From Fagopyrum homotropicum (Eukaryota > Streptophyta > Magnoliopsida > Caryophyllales > Polygonaceae): 64,000 bases of DNA. Below the pieces are notes generated by a model. The model did not search any database. It had not been told where the DNA came from and was given only the letters and a program-made list of their open reading frames with translations. Positions within the stretch are counted from its first letter, which is position 1, and each line of letters starts with the position of its first letter. Shown here in pieces: positions 11,148 through 23,683 of the stretch. The position numbers and the translations under genes were made by a program. The DNA lies in contig BSWB01000004.1 of the NCBI GenBank assembly GCA_033239125.1, positions 29,881,501 through 29,945,500 on the forward strand, written 5' to 3'.

Positions 11148-13456
11148 CAACCCGTATACCCTGAGGGAGTGATGAAGAAGCCCGCCCGTATACCGTTTAT
11201 GGCCTGGTCGTAGAGATCCCCCCAGTCTCCCTCGGGAAACTGAGCGGTGATGTCACCGCCCGATAATAATAATAGTAGTAACGATGGGCCAATAAATAAG
11301 GTCAAGTAAATCCTAATCAATTTTCATGCTTAAAAGCGGTAAACACACACCACCATATATATCCAAATAAGGCATAAAAGCGGCTAAGTAAGTCCGAGGA
11401 CTTACCTTGTCTCAAGGCTACCCGAAACCGATAAATCTCTCCGAAGGAATATAACCACAGCCTGTTCAAGACAAGTCACGATAATCAACAACTACTCGCG
11501 CAAGCTAGAAGTCCTTAGGCTTCTAGTACTATATACTCTTATTAGGTCATACACTCCCATAAACTAGGATACTCTCCTAGCCCTCATAAACTCACGAGAT
11601 CTCAACTATAGCCCCAAGTGTTAGGATACTCTCATTCTAAACTCTGCAATCTCAACCAACATATGAATACAACCTCAGGTCTCACAAGATCAACCACAAG
11701 GCTCACAATTGTATAACGACTCAAGATCAACAAACCACATGTCATTGAACATCAATAACCTCAAACACTCACCTAAAGGTTCGAAGCCACTACTTGGCAT
11801 TTGCCCTAAGTTATGCTAGATCCAACCTAGCATGATTCTACCACTAAACTGAACTAGATCGAGGAATAGGTACTCACATGGGGTCAAAGGCGGAAAATGA
11901 TCAATGGATGTCGAGTATGGATTCGTTGGGCCTTCTATGGGGCGCTCCCAAACCTAAAACAAAACTAATCAAATTTAGCTCATACGCTAAATTCGAACGA
12001 AATATTTAATATGTAGAAGACTAAGGAAAACTCGGTTTTCAAAGCCAATGTTAAAACTCGTTAAACCTTTTTCCGAGGTGATTTATACCATTTTATAAAC
12101 ATGGGTAAAAATCCAAACTCGACTTCTCTGGGAAACTATATGAAACAGAAGAAGCTCGACCATTTTTCCAAAATAACTCTTTGGGCCTAAAACCGTAATT
12201 TATTCACAAGGTCAAAACTTGCACATTTCCAAAACATAGGGCCGAAACTGCAATTGATATGCACAGGGAAATATTTGCAATAATCCAGAAACATGGGTCA
12301 AAATCTGTAATTAAGCATGCAGGGGCATAACATTAAATCATCAAAACTATGGGCCAGAAATGCAAAGTATAAACAATGGGTTCTCTTTTGTAATTATTCC
12401 AAAATTTCATCTTCAACCTTCAATAGAACGCGGAAGGGAGAGTTGGGAGGCGGCGGCTAGGGCAACAGACAACAGAGAAAGGTGGGTCGCGCTGGCGGCG
12501 GCCAAGACTCCGGCAAGGCTCCAGACGGCAGGAAACGAGGCGGCAACCCAGGGTTGCTCCAACTCAGTGGCTACAGAGAAGGGGCGAAGGGAAGCAAAGC
12601 CGGCCATCGATGGCCTCCTGCAGGGCGAGGCGACAGTGGCCCCTTCTCCGGCGGCTAGGCGAGGATAGAGAGAAGGGGAAGACGGGAGAAACGGCTGTCG
12701 ATCCGGTCTCAGGTGGTGTGGTTTCTCCGTCAACAGAGAGGGAAGAGGAAGAACAACCCGAGGCCGCTGCTCTGCTCGATCGATTGACACAGGGGATAGA
12801 TCCGGTGGGCATAGATCCGGTGGGCTGGAGTGTCGAGAGGAGGCCGGCAGCGTGACACAGAGAAAGAGATTAAGGGGAAGGTTGGTGTTGTTGGATAGAG
12901 ATGGATGAGATGACGGGGATAGACACTCTTCTACTCGCGAAGATGAAGCAGAGAAGAGGGATTACAAAGATTGAGAGCTGGTGAGGTTTAGAGCAGAGAG
13001 AGAGTTGAGCAGAGGGTGAGAGTGAAAGGTTGGAGTTGCATCAAAGGTGGCAGCAGGTGGTGGGTGGCGAGGAGTCGAGCCACAGTGTGAGCATCGAGAG
13101 GTCGACCTTGAGAAGCGGGTATAGGCAGCAGGAGGGGCAGTGCAAACTTGCACTCTTCATCACGCAAAGAAGGAAATAAAAAGAGAAAGAAGGAAATAAA
13201 TGTAAATAAAATAAAAGGAAAAGGGGCAATAGAATAAACTCGATCAAAAGCATAAAGGAACGGGATTTCGAATCGGAAAACTTACCGACTTTTTTTTTTG
13301 AGAATAAATTACGGAATATATATATATATAAATGTAAAATATATAAACTCATAAAAATTTAATTTACAATGTGAAAATACCTTCGAAATATTTAGGTTAA
13401 TAAATTATCGATAAAAAAAAAATATCGAAAACGCTCCCAATAAACGGGGTGTTACA
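11148..13456 (-). repeat. LTR of element C (minus strand), interrupted by element A and running off the left edge
   Basis: On the minus strand it starts TGTAACACCCCG at 13456. It is homologous along its length to the LTRs at 13457-15401 and 42620-44804: shared blocks include a CTAGAAGTCCTTAGGCTTCTAG-like palindrome region near 11505 and CAAATTTAGCTCATACGC near 11970. The conserved hairpin GTAAGTCC/GGACTTAC is at 11388-11405 and a CACCGCCCG box near 11255. A (TA)n tract lies near 13318-13330. Element A is inserted in its middle; its 3' end is outside the window, so I cannot tell a solo LTR from a full element. The GC-rich stretch 12430-12850 holds open frames I do not regard as genes. Confidence 0.82.
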
Positions 13457-15401
13457 ACATCTCTCTCACATGCTAGAAGTCCTTAGACTTCTAGTCCCAA
13501 TGATCTCGCAAGATCATAAACCATAACCATGCTAGGATAACAAACTCATAGTCCTCACGATCTCACAAGGTCATAATCATCACAATATAGACTAGTATAC
13601 TCTCGTTCTAGTCTCCACAATCTCAACAATCATATAACCATAATATCAAGCCTCAGATGCTCACAAGATCAACCAACACTCAACGTCTTACAACAATCGA
13701 CAATCCTCAAAACTCACCTAAGGTTCAAACCACTACTTGGTATTCACTCTAAGTTATGCTATCCAACCTAGCATGAAACTACTACTACTACTAAAAATAA
13801 CTAGATCGAGAAAGGTACTCACTCGGGGTCAAAGGTGGAAGTCGATCGACGAATGTCGAATGCGGATTCGATGGCTTTTATCGGGGCGCTTCTGAACCTA
13901 GCACCAAAGCTAAACAAATTTAGCTCATACGCTAAATGTGATAGTAATATATATACGATATATTAATTTGAGGTAAAACTCGTTTTCAGAAGCCAACATT
14001 AAAACTCACAAAACATTTTCCGGGCAATTTATACGAACATAGGAACTTGGTCATAAACCACAATTAAAATCTTTAGGGTCACAATCCAAATTTAATCCAA
14101 CAAGGGCGTAATATACCATGTATAAAAATATAAGAATATCTTGTAACTAAAACCCAAGGTTAAAAACGTTGTTACATATTCCGGGCAACTGTACAATTCC
14201 ATAACACGGGTTAAAACCGCAAACTATATTCCCGTATGACCTAAAATCAAATTTCAAAAACATGGGCCATTTTTCCAAAGTTAATTCTGCAGGGGTATGT
14301 ATGCATAAACTCAAGAATCATGGGCTAAAACTACAATTACCAAAAACGGGTCAAAACTATAATTAATACAAATAAGAGGGGCCCGCTTTAATAAATGCAA
14401 AAGGGGGTTTCTTCAACCTTTGGACATAACACGCAGGAGGAGATCTGGGAGGCCGCGGCTTGGCTGCGCAGGGCGAGGCTGGGCATGTCCCGGCGCTGAG
14501 GTTTCCAGTTCCGGGGCTTGACAGAGGATACACAGAGAAGGAGGGCGGCGGTGAGGGTTCTGGTTCCATGGTTCGACAAAGGAGACATAGCGAAGGAGGG
14601 CGGCGGTGAGAAGAGCCCAAAAAAAAAGTCCCCCGTGGTGGTCTCGATCGAGGGCGGGGCTTTTCCGGCGAAGCGAAGCGAGGCTCGCTTTGCTTCCTGG
14701 TTGCGGAGGAGAAAGAAAGCAGCGGCAGAGGGTGGTGGTTGGTGGCTCTCCGGTGTCGACAGTGTGCAGATCCAGGCGAGGTTGTCCCTAGTGGCTTCGA
14801 TCCGGCGTTGGCTCAAGGTGAGGAACCGAGGTGGGCCGGCTTCTTGGTTGTAGCAGTAGGTGAGGAGCATTGTTGCCAGTTCGGTGGTTGCAGAGAAGAA
14901 CCCAAGGGACGAAGATGAGAATGTGTGAGGAAAGGAGAACATCGAAAGGTTGAGTAAAGGGGCAGCTGGGGTCAAGGGGGCCGGTGATACCAAAGGGTCG
15001 GGTAGGGTATGCAGGCTGAGTGTGTAGTTTGGGGTAGGCATATCTGCTAAATACATAGAACACGCCATCAGGCTGGCGTGGAGGAAGACGCAAGGTAGGG
15101 AAGAAAAAAAATAAAATAAAATAAAAAAAAGTAAATAAATAAAATAAAAAGGAAAAGGGTAATAGAATAAACTCGATCAAAATGGTTCGGAACGGGATTA
15201 TTGGATCGGAAAAATTTTCCGAACTTTTCCGAAAATAATAATACGGATATACGCGAACTTATCTAAAAATGATAATATACTCGAGAAGATATTTTTTTTT
15301 ACGCCTTAAAATACTTTTAATAAAATATTTAATCTAATAAAATATCGATAGAAGTCGGAAAAATAAATATCAAAAACGCGCCAAAAATTTGGGGCGTTAC
15401 A
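13457..15401 (-). repeat. 3' LTR of element D (minus strand), truncated by insertion of the C LTR
   Basis: On the minus strand it starts TGTAACGCCCC at 15401 and is cut at 13457 where the C LTR begins. It is preceded (to the right) by an element-D internal end carrying the AAGTTTCGTCCCGAAACTT palindrome, so it is the downstream LTR of D. It is clearly diverged from the C LTR, so they are not the paired LTRs of one young element. Contains pyrimidine-rich sequence on the minus strand (about 14400-15170) with chance open frames. Confidence 0.8.
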
Positions 15402-15575
15402 TTAGATCTCCCTAAAAACAAGTTTCGTCCCGAAACTTGCCACACGTCGAACTTCTCCGTCCTTAAGGCCTTGTACGAACTCTCAAACTAAGAAGGCTTA
15501 AACCTTCAATCTATACGCACAATCTACTCAAAGTACCACCGCAAGATATAACACGTCACATAGCACATTCCCGCA
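15402..15575 (-). mobile_element. Internal 3' end of old element D, left of the B insertion
   Basis: This short stretch holds the palindrome AAGTTTCGTCCCGAAACTT (15420-15438) and purine-rich sequence next to the LTR, the same arrangement as at 8221-8257. No coding sequence is visible. It is continuous with 26455-29102 once B and one copy of its CCGCA target duplication are removed. Confidence 0.75.
15571..15575. repeat. Target site duplication of element B, left copy
   Basis: CCGCA directly left of the LTR start TGTAACACC, repeated exactly at 26450-26454. Confidence 0.93.
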
Positions 15576-18314
15576 TGTAACACCCCAAATTTTACGACTT
15601 AGGGAGTTACTGGTTAGGACCGCACAGTGGGTCCCGACCTTAGTTTGACAACAACTTAACAAGATCTTACAACAAGGCACAGATAAGGAAAAACCAAAGA
15701 TCATAAAATAGTTCTTAATAATGCATGAATGTGACCAGATCAACTACAGCCGGAAAACGTAATATAACAAAGTACGAAAGGAAACAAGGTTCAACTGTAA
15801 AACCCACAAATGCAGAAACTGTAAAACGTCCTAAAGTACGACACCACGGCTGACCACTACCATCTGGATCACTCGGCATCTGCTCTAACCTGTGGAAAAT
15901 CTAAACAACATATCAACAGTTAGCTAACTATCCAAATATAAGCAAAATGATAAGAGCACAAGCACACGCAGAAACAAAATAAACAAACATCATGCTGGCA
16001 CTCAACCGTTTATTATCTATTATTTAAATGATTCACATTATTCAATTTAAGTTGTGGCACGAAAACTATTATTAGTTCTCGCCTCCGTTCCTTATCCAAC
16101 TGGTGTAGGTCTAGCTGACTTTCACTAGTAGCATCACTACAAACCATGTATGGACTAGTCCCGAAAGAAACCCCCAGCGCCCGCAAGCTACTGAGCAGAA
16201 TGCCACCGCCCGTTACTCTTAGGCCAAAATATAGGTCGGTAATTATATATCACAACCTATCTCTCTAACATTTCAATCACACACCACCATCATCATTTAT
16301 ACTCATATTTAGAAGTCAGCTAAGTAAGCCCAAAGGACTTACCTGTTATAACGCTCGACTCTTTATAAACCACTCGCTCTGTAAACTGTAACCACTCAGT
16401 TGCCTGCCAAAGGCGATAAGTGTATCAGCACACTCTCACGTAGATATAAGTCTAAAACTTCTAAGATCGAATAAGGTATTAAGACATACTAGTTACAATA
16501 TTAGTTTAGGGTAAAATGACCATTTTACCGTTGGTTCCGATTTTCTCGAAAACCCTAAAATTCATGTCTAACCTCCTATTTGAGGTTCTAAATTCATATT
16601 CTAACTTCCAAAATTTTATTTGGTTCCAAACTGACATTTTTTCTATGTTTCTATTTTCCGGAAGAATCGTAAAGGTCTAACTTTGGTTCTAAATATAAAA
16701 TTCTTAACAGCTTATAAAAATTCCGAATTAAATCTCTAGATCATCTATGAGGTTCTATCTAACCTTAGGAGAAAGAATTTCTCCAAACTGTTCAGCCAAT
16801 ATTCCTATAAAAATTCACAAAGTTGGCTACTTCACTCAAAATTCCTATACTTAAGTTTACCAAAACTGCTCAACTACCTAACTTCGGGAGCTCATAACAT
16901 TCAATCCGACCGTTCATTTCTTCTCAAATTTTAATATGCTAAACTACATATATCCATCTACAACATATCCAAAATTCAACGGTGGATCTTTATCCAAACG
17001 TTCAATAATTGGCCGACAAGATAGGCAGTTTATAACCTAAAAGCTGAAGAAATAAATTGGATTTTACAACAGCCCTTTATTTCCACCATTTTAATTATAA
17101 ACTCAGCAGCTACCTATCACTATTTTGACTATGCTCAAGGTCGAATCACAGCAGTTCATCAATCTAACATTAAGAAAATCGGTATTCATACATAAGATTA
17201 TACGATAACCTTCCCCTTAAACTAATCGGAAACCTATTTTAATCCAAGTATAGGCTCTTACCGGTTTGCAGCTAGAATGTTAATTTGTTGTTGGTTCCGA
17301 TCTGTACCAATTATTGAACGTTGGTCACGTTCAGATCCGAAAAGAGGAAGAAGGAAAGGGAGGAGAGGGACGAAGACTCACCCCTTAGAGCAGAAAGCAG
17401 CGTGAGGACGAGAGATCTCCGGCAGTGAGGTACGTTGGCTTCTCCCAGGGTGCTTCCTACGTCTGGAATGGCTGGACGTGTGCAGGAGAGTTACGTTTGC
17501 TGTTGAAATCCGTAGGCAGGAGCGAAGGAAACCAACGGATGTGGCTGTGGGCAAGGAATGACAGCGTGCTTCTGTAGATGAATCTGGACGCAAGGGAGAA
17601 GGAAGGTGAGCAGCTGTATCCCTTGATTTTAGGAAGCGTTTAAGGCAAGAAGATTTGCTCTCTAATTAATTCTGTATAGGTGCTGAACGGTTTCTTTCTC
17701 ACAGTTGGTTGGGCTGCTCTCTGCACATCCGGATAGCTGGAGTAACGGGCTGGAGTTGACGCTGCTGCTGCTGGGCTGGACGAACATTGGACTGAGCTGA
17801 AGACTGCAGGCTGGCGCTGGGCTAGAAGGCAACGCTGCTGCTTCTGGGTTGCTGGGCTGCATGGACACTGGACTGGAAGAAGCAGCAGGCGTGGGCTTGC
17901 GTTGGCTGAAGCAGTCAAAGCAAACAGTGGGTTGTTGGGCTGGGCTAGCTGGCTGCAGAACTGGATCCGTTGGAGCTGAATTATCGGTTAACAGATGGGC
18001 TAAAATGGCTGCAGCTGGGCTCCTTAATTTAGCGAGTTTCTGGCTGGACAAGATCCCGATATATAAATATACGGACTAGGCGGATAGGGAGTATATTATA
18101 GTTTAAGATCGGCTCAGAATTCTATCATTTTATGCGGAAGTAATCTACATAAAATGATAAACTATATAAAAAATTCTATTATTTTATGTGAAGGAATCTA
18201 CATAAAATGATAAATCCTATAATAATATGTCTAACTAAGTAGACGGATATGGGTCAACTGATCGAGATCTATTTTGTAACGGAAATAGACGGAATAAAAA
18301 TTCCGGATTTTACA
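15576..18314 (-). repeat. 3' LTR of element B (2739 bp)
   Basis: Minus-strand LTR, downstream copy. On the plus strand it starts TGTAACACCCCAAATTTTA and ends TTTTACA. It includes the splice-donor hairpin (16324-16342), a TATA-like ATATATAAATATA (about 18060-18072) and U3 twin inverted repeats (18124-18158 and about 18178-18211). It lacks about 27 bp present in the other LTR near 25415-25441. Confidence 0.95.
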
Positions 18315-18351
18315 TCAGTACCCCCTTAAAATAAGTTTCGTCCCGAAACTT
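18315..18351 (-). promoter_or_regulatory. Polypurine tract and palindrome of element B
   Basis: Read on the minus strand: AAGTTTCGGGACGAAACTT (18351-18333), then TTTTAAGGGGGTACTGA next to the LTR. Identical in layout to element A, which supports the LTR boundary. Confidence 0.8.
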
Positions 18352-18489
18352 GGAATAAGATGCCTACCCCATACATTTCCCTTCGAGATATATATTCTAG
18401 CAAGCAACTACTCACGTCATCAAGCACATAGACATAAACAATTATGTAAACATATAATCACAGAAGTCATATAAGGTCTCGTCTTAGTA

Positions 18490-21400
18490 CTAACCCGTCG
18501 GTACTGAGGTAGCGGCTAACTCCGCAAAGAACTCAAGGTAGTTACGTCTAATACTCTCCTCTGTCTCCCAGGTAGCCTCATCAACTCCTCGTCTAGACCA
18601 CTGAATCCTCAGCATCGGTATCTCCTTAGAACGCAGGTGCCTAATGCTACGCTCTAGGACGGCTACTGGATACTCCACAAAAGTGTGGTCTGGCTCAACT
18701 ATCAGATCCTCATGACTGATGATGTGTCTAGGATCCGGTATGTACTCTCGCAGTTGAGATACATGAAAAACTGGGTGTACTCCCTCTAATCTCGGTGGCA
18801 GTGCTAGTCGGTAGGCAACCTCTCCGACTCTCTCTACGATCTCAAATGGGCCGACATACCGGGGACTCAGCTTCCCCTTAATGCCGAAAGTCTAACTCCT
18901 CTCGTAGGTGACACTCTCAACCACACCTGTGCACCTACTCTAAACTCCAAAGGTCGACGCCTTTTGTCGGCGTAGGACTTCTGACGACTCTGAGCTGCTA
19001 ACATCCTCTCCCGGACTAAGGCAATCCGGGCGATGTCGTCCTGTATCTGATCTGGTACTACTCCATCAGTCTTGCTAGGTTCATCCCAGCACAACGGTGT
19101 ACGACATCTCCGTCTGTACAAAGCCTCATAAGGTGCCATCCCAATAGACGCATGCCAGCTGTTATTATATGAAAACTCTACTAGTGGGAGGTGATCTGGC
19201 CATACCTGTCCCCAATCTAGCACACATGCCTGCAACATGTCCTCTAATGTCTAGATGGTCCTCTCGGACTGACCGTCTGTCTGTGGGTGATAGGCAGTGG
19301 TAAAGTGAAGACTCGTCCCCAAAGCAGTATGTACCTGCTGCAAGAACCTCGAGGTAAAACGTCCATCCCTGTCGGAGACGATAGTCCTCGGTACTCCATG
19401 GAGTCTCACGATGTGTCTGGTGAACTCCTCTGCTAGACGACTTACCGGCCACGTTTCCTTAATCGGAATGAAACGTGCGGTCTTCGTCAGACGGTCTACC
19501 ACTACCCAAATGGCATCAAAACCTCTGCTGAGCCTCAATCCAGTAATAAAATCCACATCGGGCTTCGTCAGACGGTCTACCCACTTCCAATGTGGTACTG
19601 GAAGTGGGTGGAGTTCTCCTCCGGATCTACGATGCTCAATCTTGACCTGCTGACAGGTCGCACACTTGCTACATAACGGGCCACATCGGGCTTCAAACCG
19701 CCCCACCAGAAGGAACGTCTCACGTCCTTATACATCTTACTCGCTCTTGGATGTACGGAGTAAGGGGTAGCATGAGCCTCACCTAATATCCTTTGTCTCA
19801 ACTCAATGTCTGATGGCACACATATACGATCCTGCCGTCTCATCACTCCATCGGCACCAATAGTGAACTGAGGTGCCTCATCTCGTGACATCCGGTCTCG
19901 GATCCGGGTCAACATCGGACAGGTCTCCTGCTTCTGTCGGATCTCACCCAACAGGTGAGGAAGTAACTCTAAGGTGGCTAACTGATGAGCTGTATCGGGG
20001 AACTGGATCTCTACCTCCAACCAAGCTAAGTCTCTCTGTAACTGTGGCTGTACTGTCAACCGAGCTATCGCCTTCTCCCGAGGCGTCTTCCGACTCAAAG
20101 CGTCAGCAACTACATTTTCCTTTCCGGGGTGGTAGAGAATCTCAAGGTCAAAATCCTTGATCAACTCTAGCCACCGCCTCTGGCGGTTATTCAACTCCCG
20201 CTGAGTGAATATGTACTTCAGACTCTTATGGTCTGTGAAGATCTGACAGGTCGCTCCATAGAGGTAATGACGCCAGATCTTTAGAGCGTGCACTACTGCT
20301 GCTAACTCCAGATCGTGAGTGGGGTAGTTCTCTTCATACGTCTTCAAATATCGAGACGCATATGCTATAACCTTACCCCTCTGCATCAAGACACACCCCA
20401 AGCCCAGCTTGGATGCGTCACTGTACACTACGAAGTCCTCTGTACCCTCAAGCTGTGCTAAGATCGGAGCAGACGTCAATCTCCTCTTCAGCTCCTCAAA
20501 ACTCTGCTGACACGGCTCGGACCAGACGAACCGAGTAGTCTTCCTTAGGAGAGAAGTAAGTGGTCGGGCGATCAGGGAAAACCCTTCCACAAACCGACGG
20601 TAATAACCTGCCAATCCAAGGAAGCTGCGAACCTCCTTAACATTCTTCGGAGGTTGCCAAGAGGACACTGACTCAATCTTCGCTGGGTCGACCTTAATCC
20701 CCTCAGTAGTCACTACATGGCCTAGGAACGCCACCTCTGACATCCAGAACTCACACTTGGATAGTTTAGCATATAGCTGACTATCTTGTAGAATCTGCAA
20801 CACTGTCCTCAAGTGTCCGGCATGCTCCTCTCGACTTCTAGAGTAAACTAGAATGTCGTCAATCAAGACCACTACAAACTGGTCTAAGAAGTCGATGAAA
20901 ATCCCATTCATCAACTCCATAAATACTGCTGGCGCATTAGTGAGCCCGAATGGCATCACTACAAACTCGTAATGATCATACCTAGTCCGGAATGCCGTCT
21001 TAGGTATGTCCTGATCTCTCACTCTCAGCTGGTGATAACCCGATCTCAAATCTATCCTCGAGAACACTGACGCCTCATGTAGCTGGTCCAGCAGATCATC
21101 TATGCGAGGTAGTGGATACTTATTCTTGATGGTGACCTTGTTCAACTCCCTGTAGTCGATACACAGTCTCATCGATCCATCCTTCTTCCTCACAAACAAT
21201 ACTGGTGCGCCCCAGGGGGAAACACTAGGGCGTATGAAGCCCTTCTCTGCCAACTCCTCTAACTGCTTCTTCAGCTCAAGCAGCTCTATCGGGGCCATGC
21301 GGTACGGGGCCTTCGAGATCGGTCTCGTGCCCGGCTCTAACTCGATGCTAAAGTCCACACTCCTATGTGGAGGTAGTCCTGGTAAGTCGTCGCTGAATAC

Positions 21401-23419
21401 CTCTGCAAACTCGCAGGCAACTGGTATCTCCTCTACTGTTAGGCTCTTACGCTCCTTCATGGCATAACACCAGAAGGCCTCGCAACCTTGTGCTATCAGT
21501 CTGGCTGCTCTCACTGCACTGATAACTGTGCCGGACTTTCCGAGGTCCCAACCTCGGAATATAACTCTATGACCTTCCACCGTGGCGACAGTCACAGTCC
21601 TCCTACCAATATCCAAGACGGCTCCATGTCTAGTCATCCAATCTATCCCTAATATCACGTCCTCATGTGCTAAGGGCATGACTAGAAAATTTACTAACCA
21701 GATCCGGCCTCCCAGATGAATAGGGCAGTCATAAATCTCTCGAGATCCTCTAACCTTACCCCCATCTGGTAACCCAACCACAAAAGGTACACCCTCTACT
21801 GTAGCTAAGGACAACCTATCTACACATGCATTTGATATAAAGGAGTGCATGGCACCCGTATCAAATAAAACGCGCACAGGTAAGTCATGGATCCAAATAG
21901 TACCTGTGGTCGCAGGTGCTGCAGGCTGCTCAGTGTTCCTCAGCTCGAACACTCTCGATGGTCCTCCTCTGGTGACAGTGGTACTACTACGTCCTCTGCC
22001 ACGACCTGATCCCTGTGCCGTACTGTATGAAGCAGGATGCCCTGGGGCCCGGTACTGTGGCTGCTGCTGACTCGGAGCTCGGTACTGAGGAGGTCTCTGT
22101 ACACTCCTCTCAGCACATGCAGGAGAAGATCCCTGCTGAGAAGGAGCCTTGCCCTGACGGCAGAAAGTAGCTCTGTGTCCCGGCTTCCCACAAGTGAAGC
22201 AAGTGATAGGTGGTTTCGGGCAATCCGTCTTGATGTGATCACGGCCACCACAGTTAAAGCACTGTCGATCTCCACCGGGAGTCCGAACTGTAGAGTGGTA
22301 GCTGGACCTCCCATGAGTCTGTCCTCGACCATAACCTTCTACTGCTGCACTGCTACCAGCATGTCCTGTCTTCTGCCGCTTATCCGGCCCACTAGACTGA
22401 GCTGCTTTCCTAGAAGCTGGCCTATCTCTCTCATAAGCAGAAGCCCTATCTTGATAATCAGACAAGGTCTCACAGCGGAATCCAGCCAGGTAGGATCGGG
22501 TACTCTCTCTCAACCTCCTGGAGAAAAGGTAAACATGCTGCTCTTCTGGAGGTGCAGAAGGTCCAAGTAAGGTCAATTCCTTCTGAAATTTCTTTATAGC
22601 TGCAGCAATCGGGATATCTTCAAATCCCGCCTCAATAAAATCCTGGAATATCTCTCTCCTCAGCGAAACTGGACAGTACCTGTCTCTAACAATGTTCCTC
22701 ATCTGCTCCCAGCTGGTGACTCGGCCACGAATGGTACGCCACCATGAATGAGCATCATCTGTGAAACAGGTCTGTATCAAATCTACTTGTCAATCCACGG
22801 GGCAACGTATTGCCTCCAAAGCAGTCTCAATCTTCCCTATCCAGTGCTCCACCTCTAACCCTATCTCTCCGTTGAATGAGGGGACCTTCTGAGAGTTGAA
22901 AGCCTTCAACCACTCATCCGGTCTCGGTGCTCTGGACCTAGTAGGTGCTCTATCAGCATCAGCCCTCCTCTCAAATACAGCCGGCACCTGAGACACTCCC
23001 TGTGTCACTTGAGCTGACCTAGCCGGTACCACCGGTGGTACCTGAGTAAGCCTCTCAACTCTGGCAGCTTCCTCCCTGCGCTCAACATAGGCTCTGAACT
23101 CCCTATACTCAGATGCTCCAATAGAAACACGTCATGACTCAGTAGAACGTGCTCCTTGCGCTCCAGACCTAACAGCGGTCTCCGGCCTAACCTCGGGGCC
23201 TACACTCTCGGCTACCTCTTCCACAGCAGCCTCTGGTATGCTGGCTGCAGGTGGGTCCTCTCGAGGAACTCGTCCTCGGCCTCTCCCTAGTGGAGGTCTA
23301 CCCCCACGACCGCGCCCTCTAACTGTAGGGGTGCTATCAGCTCGATCCTGTCTGACTGGGGGAAGGGGGGGACGACCCCTACCTTGGCCAGTCACTTGGG
23401 CAGCCCTAGTACGTGTCAT
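18490..23419 (-). pseudogene. gag-pol: gag-pol polyprotein of element B, best preserved Tekay copy
   Basis: Starts at ATG 23419 and would end at TAG 18490-18492. A single open stretch of 1067 codons (22780-19577) holds both zinc knuckles (CFNCGGRDHIKTDC, CFTCGKPGHRATFC), protease DTGA, RT with IDD, RNase H and the integrase N-terminus. Breaks: TGA at about 23132 and about 22787 in gag; a one-base deletion near 19670 in the integrase HHCC region; a patch of foreign short sequence at 19553-19581; TAG at about 19251; a one-base deletion near 18890 before the chromodomain. The chromodomain tail (18490-18678) reads through the codon that is TAG in A and E. It serves as reference for calling breaks in A. 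Confidence 0.93.
19553..19581 (-). repeat. Patchwork insertion in the B integrase built from two nearby sequences
   Basis: Elements A and E have continuous integrase sequence here (residues WEDISMDF). B instead carries a patch whose first 14 bases copy 19681-19694 and whose last 19 bases copy 19482-19500, sharing the bases CTTC. The patch replaces the residues around the first catalytic region of integrase. It looks like serial template switching during reverse transcription or repair. Confidence 0.75.
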
Positions 23420-23662
23420 CTGCACGAATAGTAATAACTACAGTTATAAACTAGCTAATCTATCATAACAGTACAAGTCTATAATTATTCTAAGATTACC
23501 GAGATCCGCAGAGGTAGTGGTGGTCATCCGTACTTTCTATCCCATCCCGACTCTGTATGCATTTTAAAACCAAAATTCTCTTTGGAAAACTCAGACCCTT
23601 TTCTGGTTCTGTTTATTTACTTATATGACCTTTTTAGAAGATTCAAGTGCCATTGTTGCCAA

Positions 23663-23680
23663 CCTAGAGCTCTGATACCA
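23663..23680 (-). other. Primer binding site of element B (initiator tRNA-Met type)
   Basis: The minus strand reads TGGTATCAGAGCTCTAGG three bases after the LTR. The first 12 bases fit the 3' end of plant initiator tRNA-Met. Confidence 0.9.
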
Positions 23681-23683
23681 TGT

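Noticed and set aside
12360..12855. Overlapping Ala/Arg/Glu-rich open frames on both strands
   Set aside because: GC-rich LTR sequence open in several frames at once, which points to composition and not coding.
14388..15068. 226-codon minus-strand open frame
   Set aside because: Falls in the pyrimidine-rich part of the D LTR; the related C and G LTRs do not keep the frame.
11148..15401. C and D LTRs as the two LTRs of one element
   Set aside because: They directly abut with no internal region, are clearly diverged, and the D LTR is cut mid-sequence at the C edge, so nested insertion fits better.
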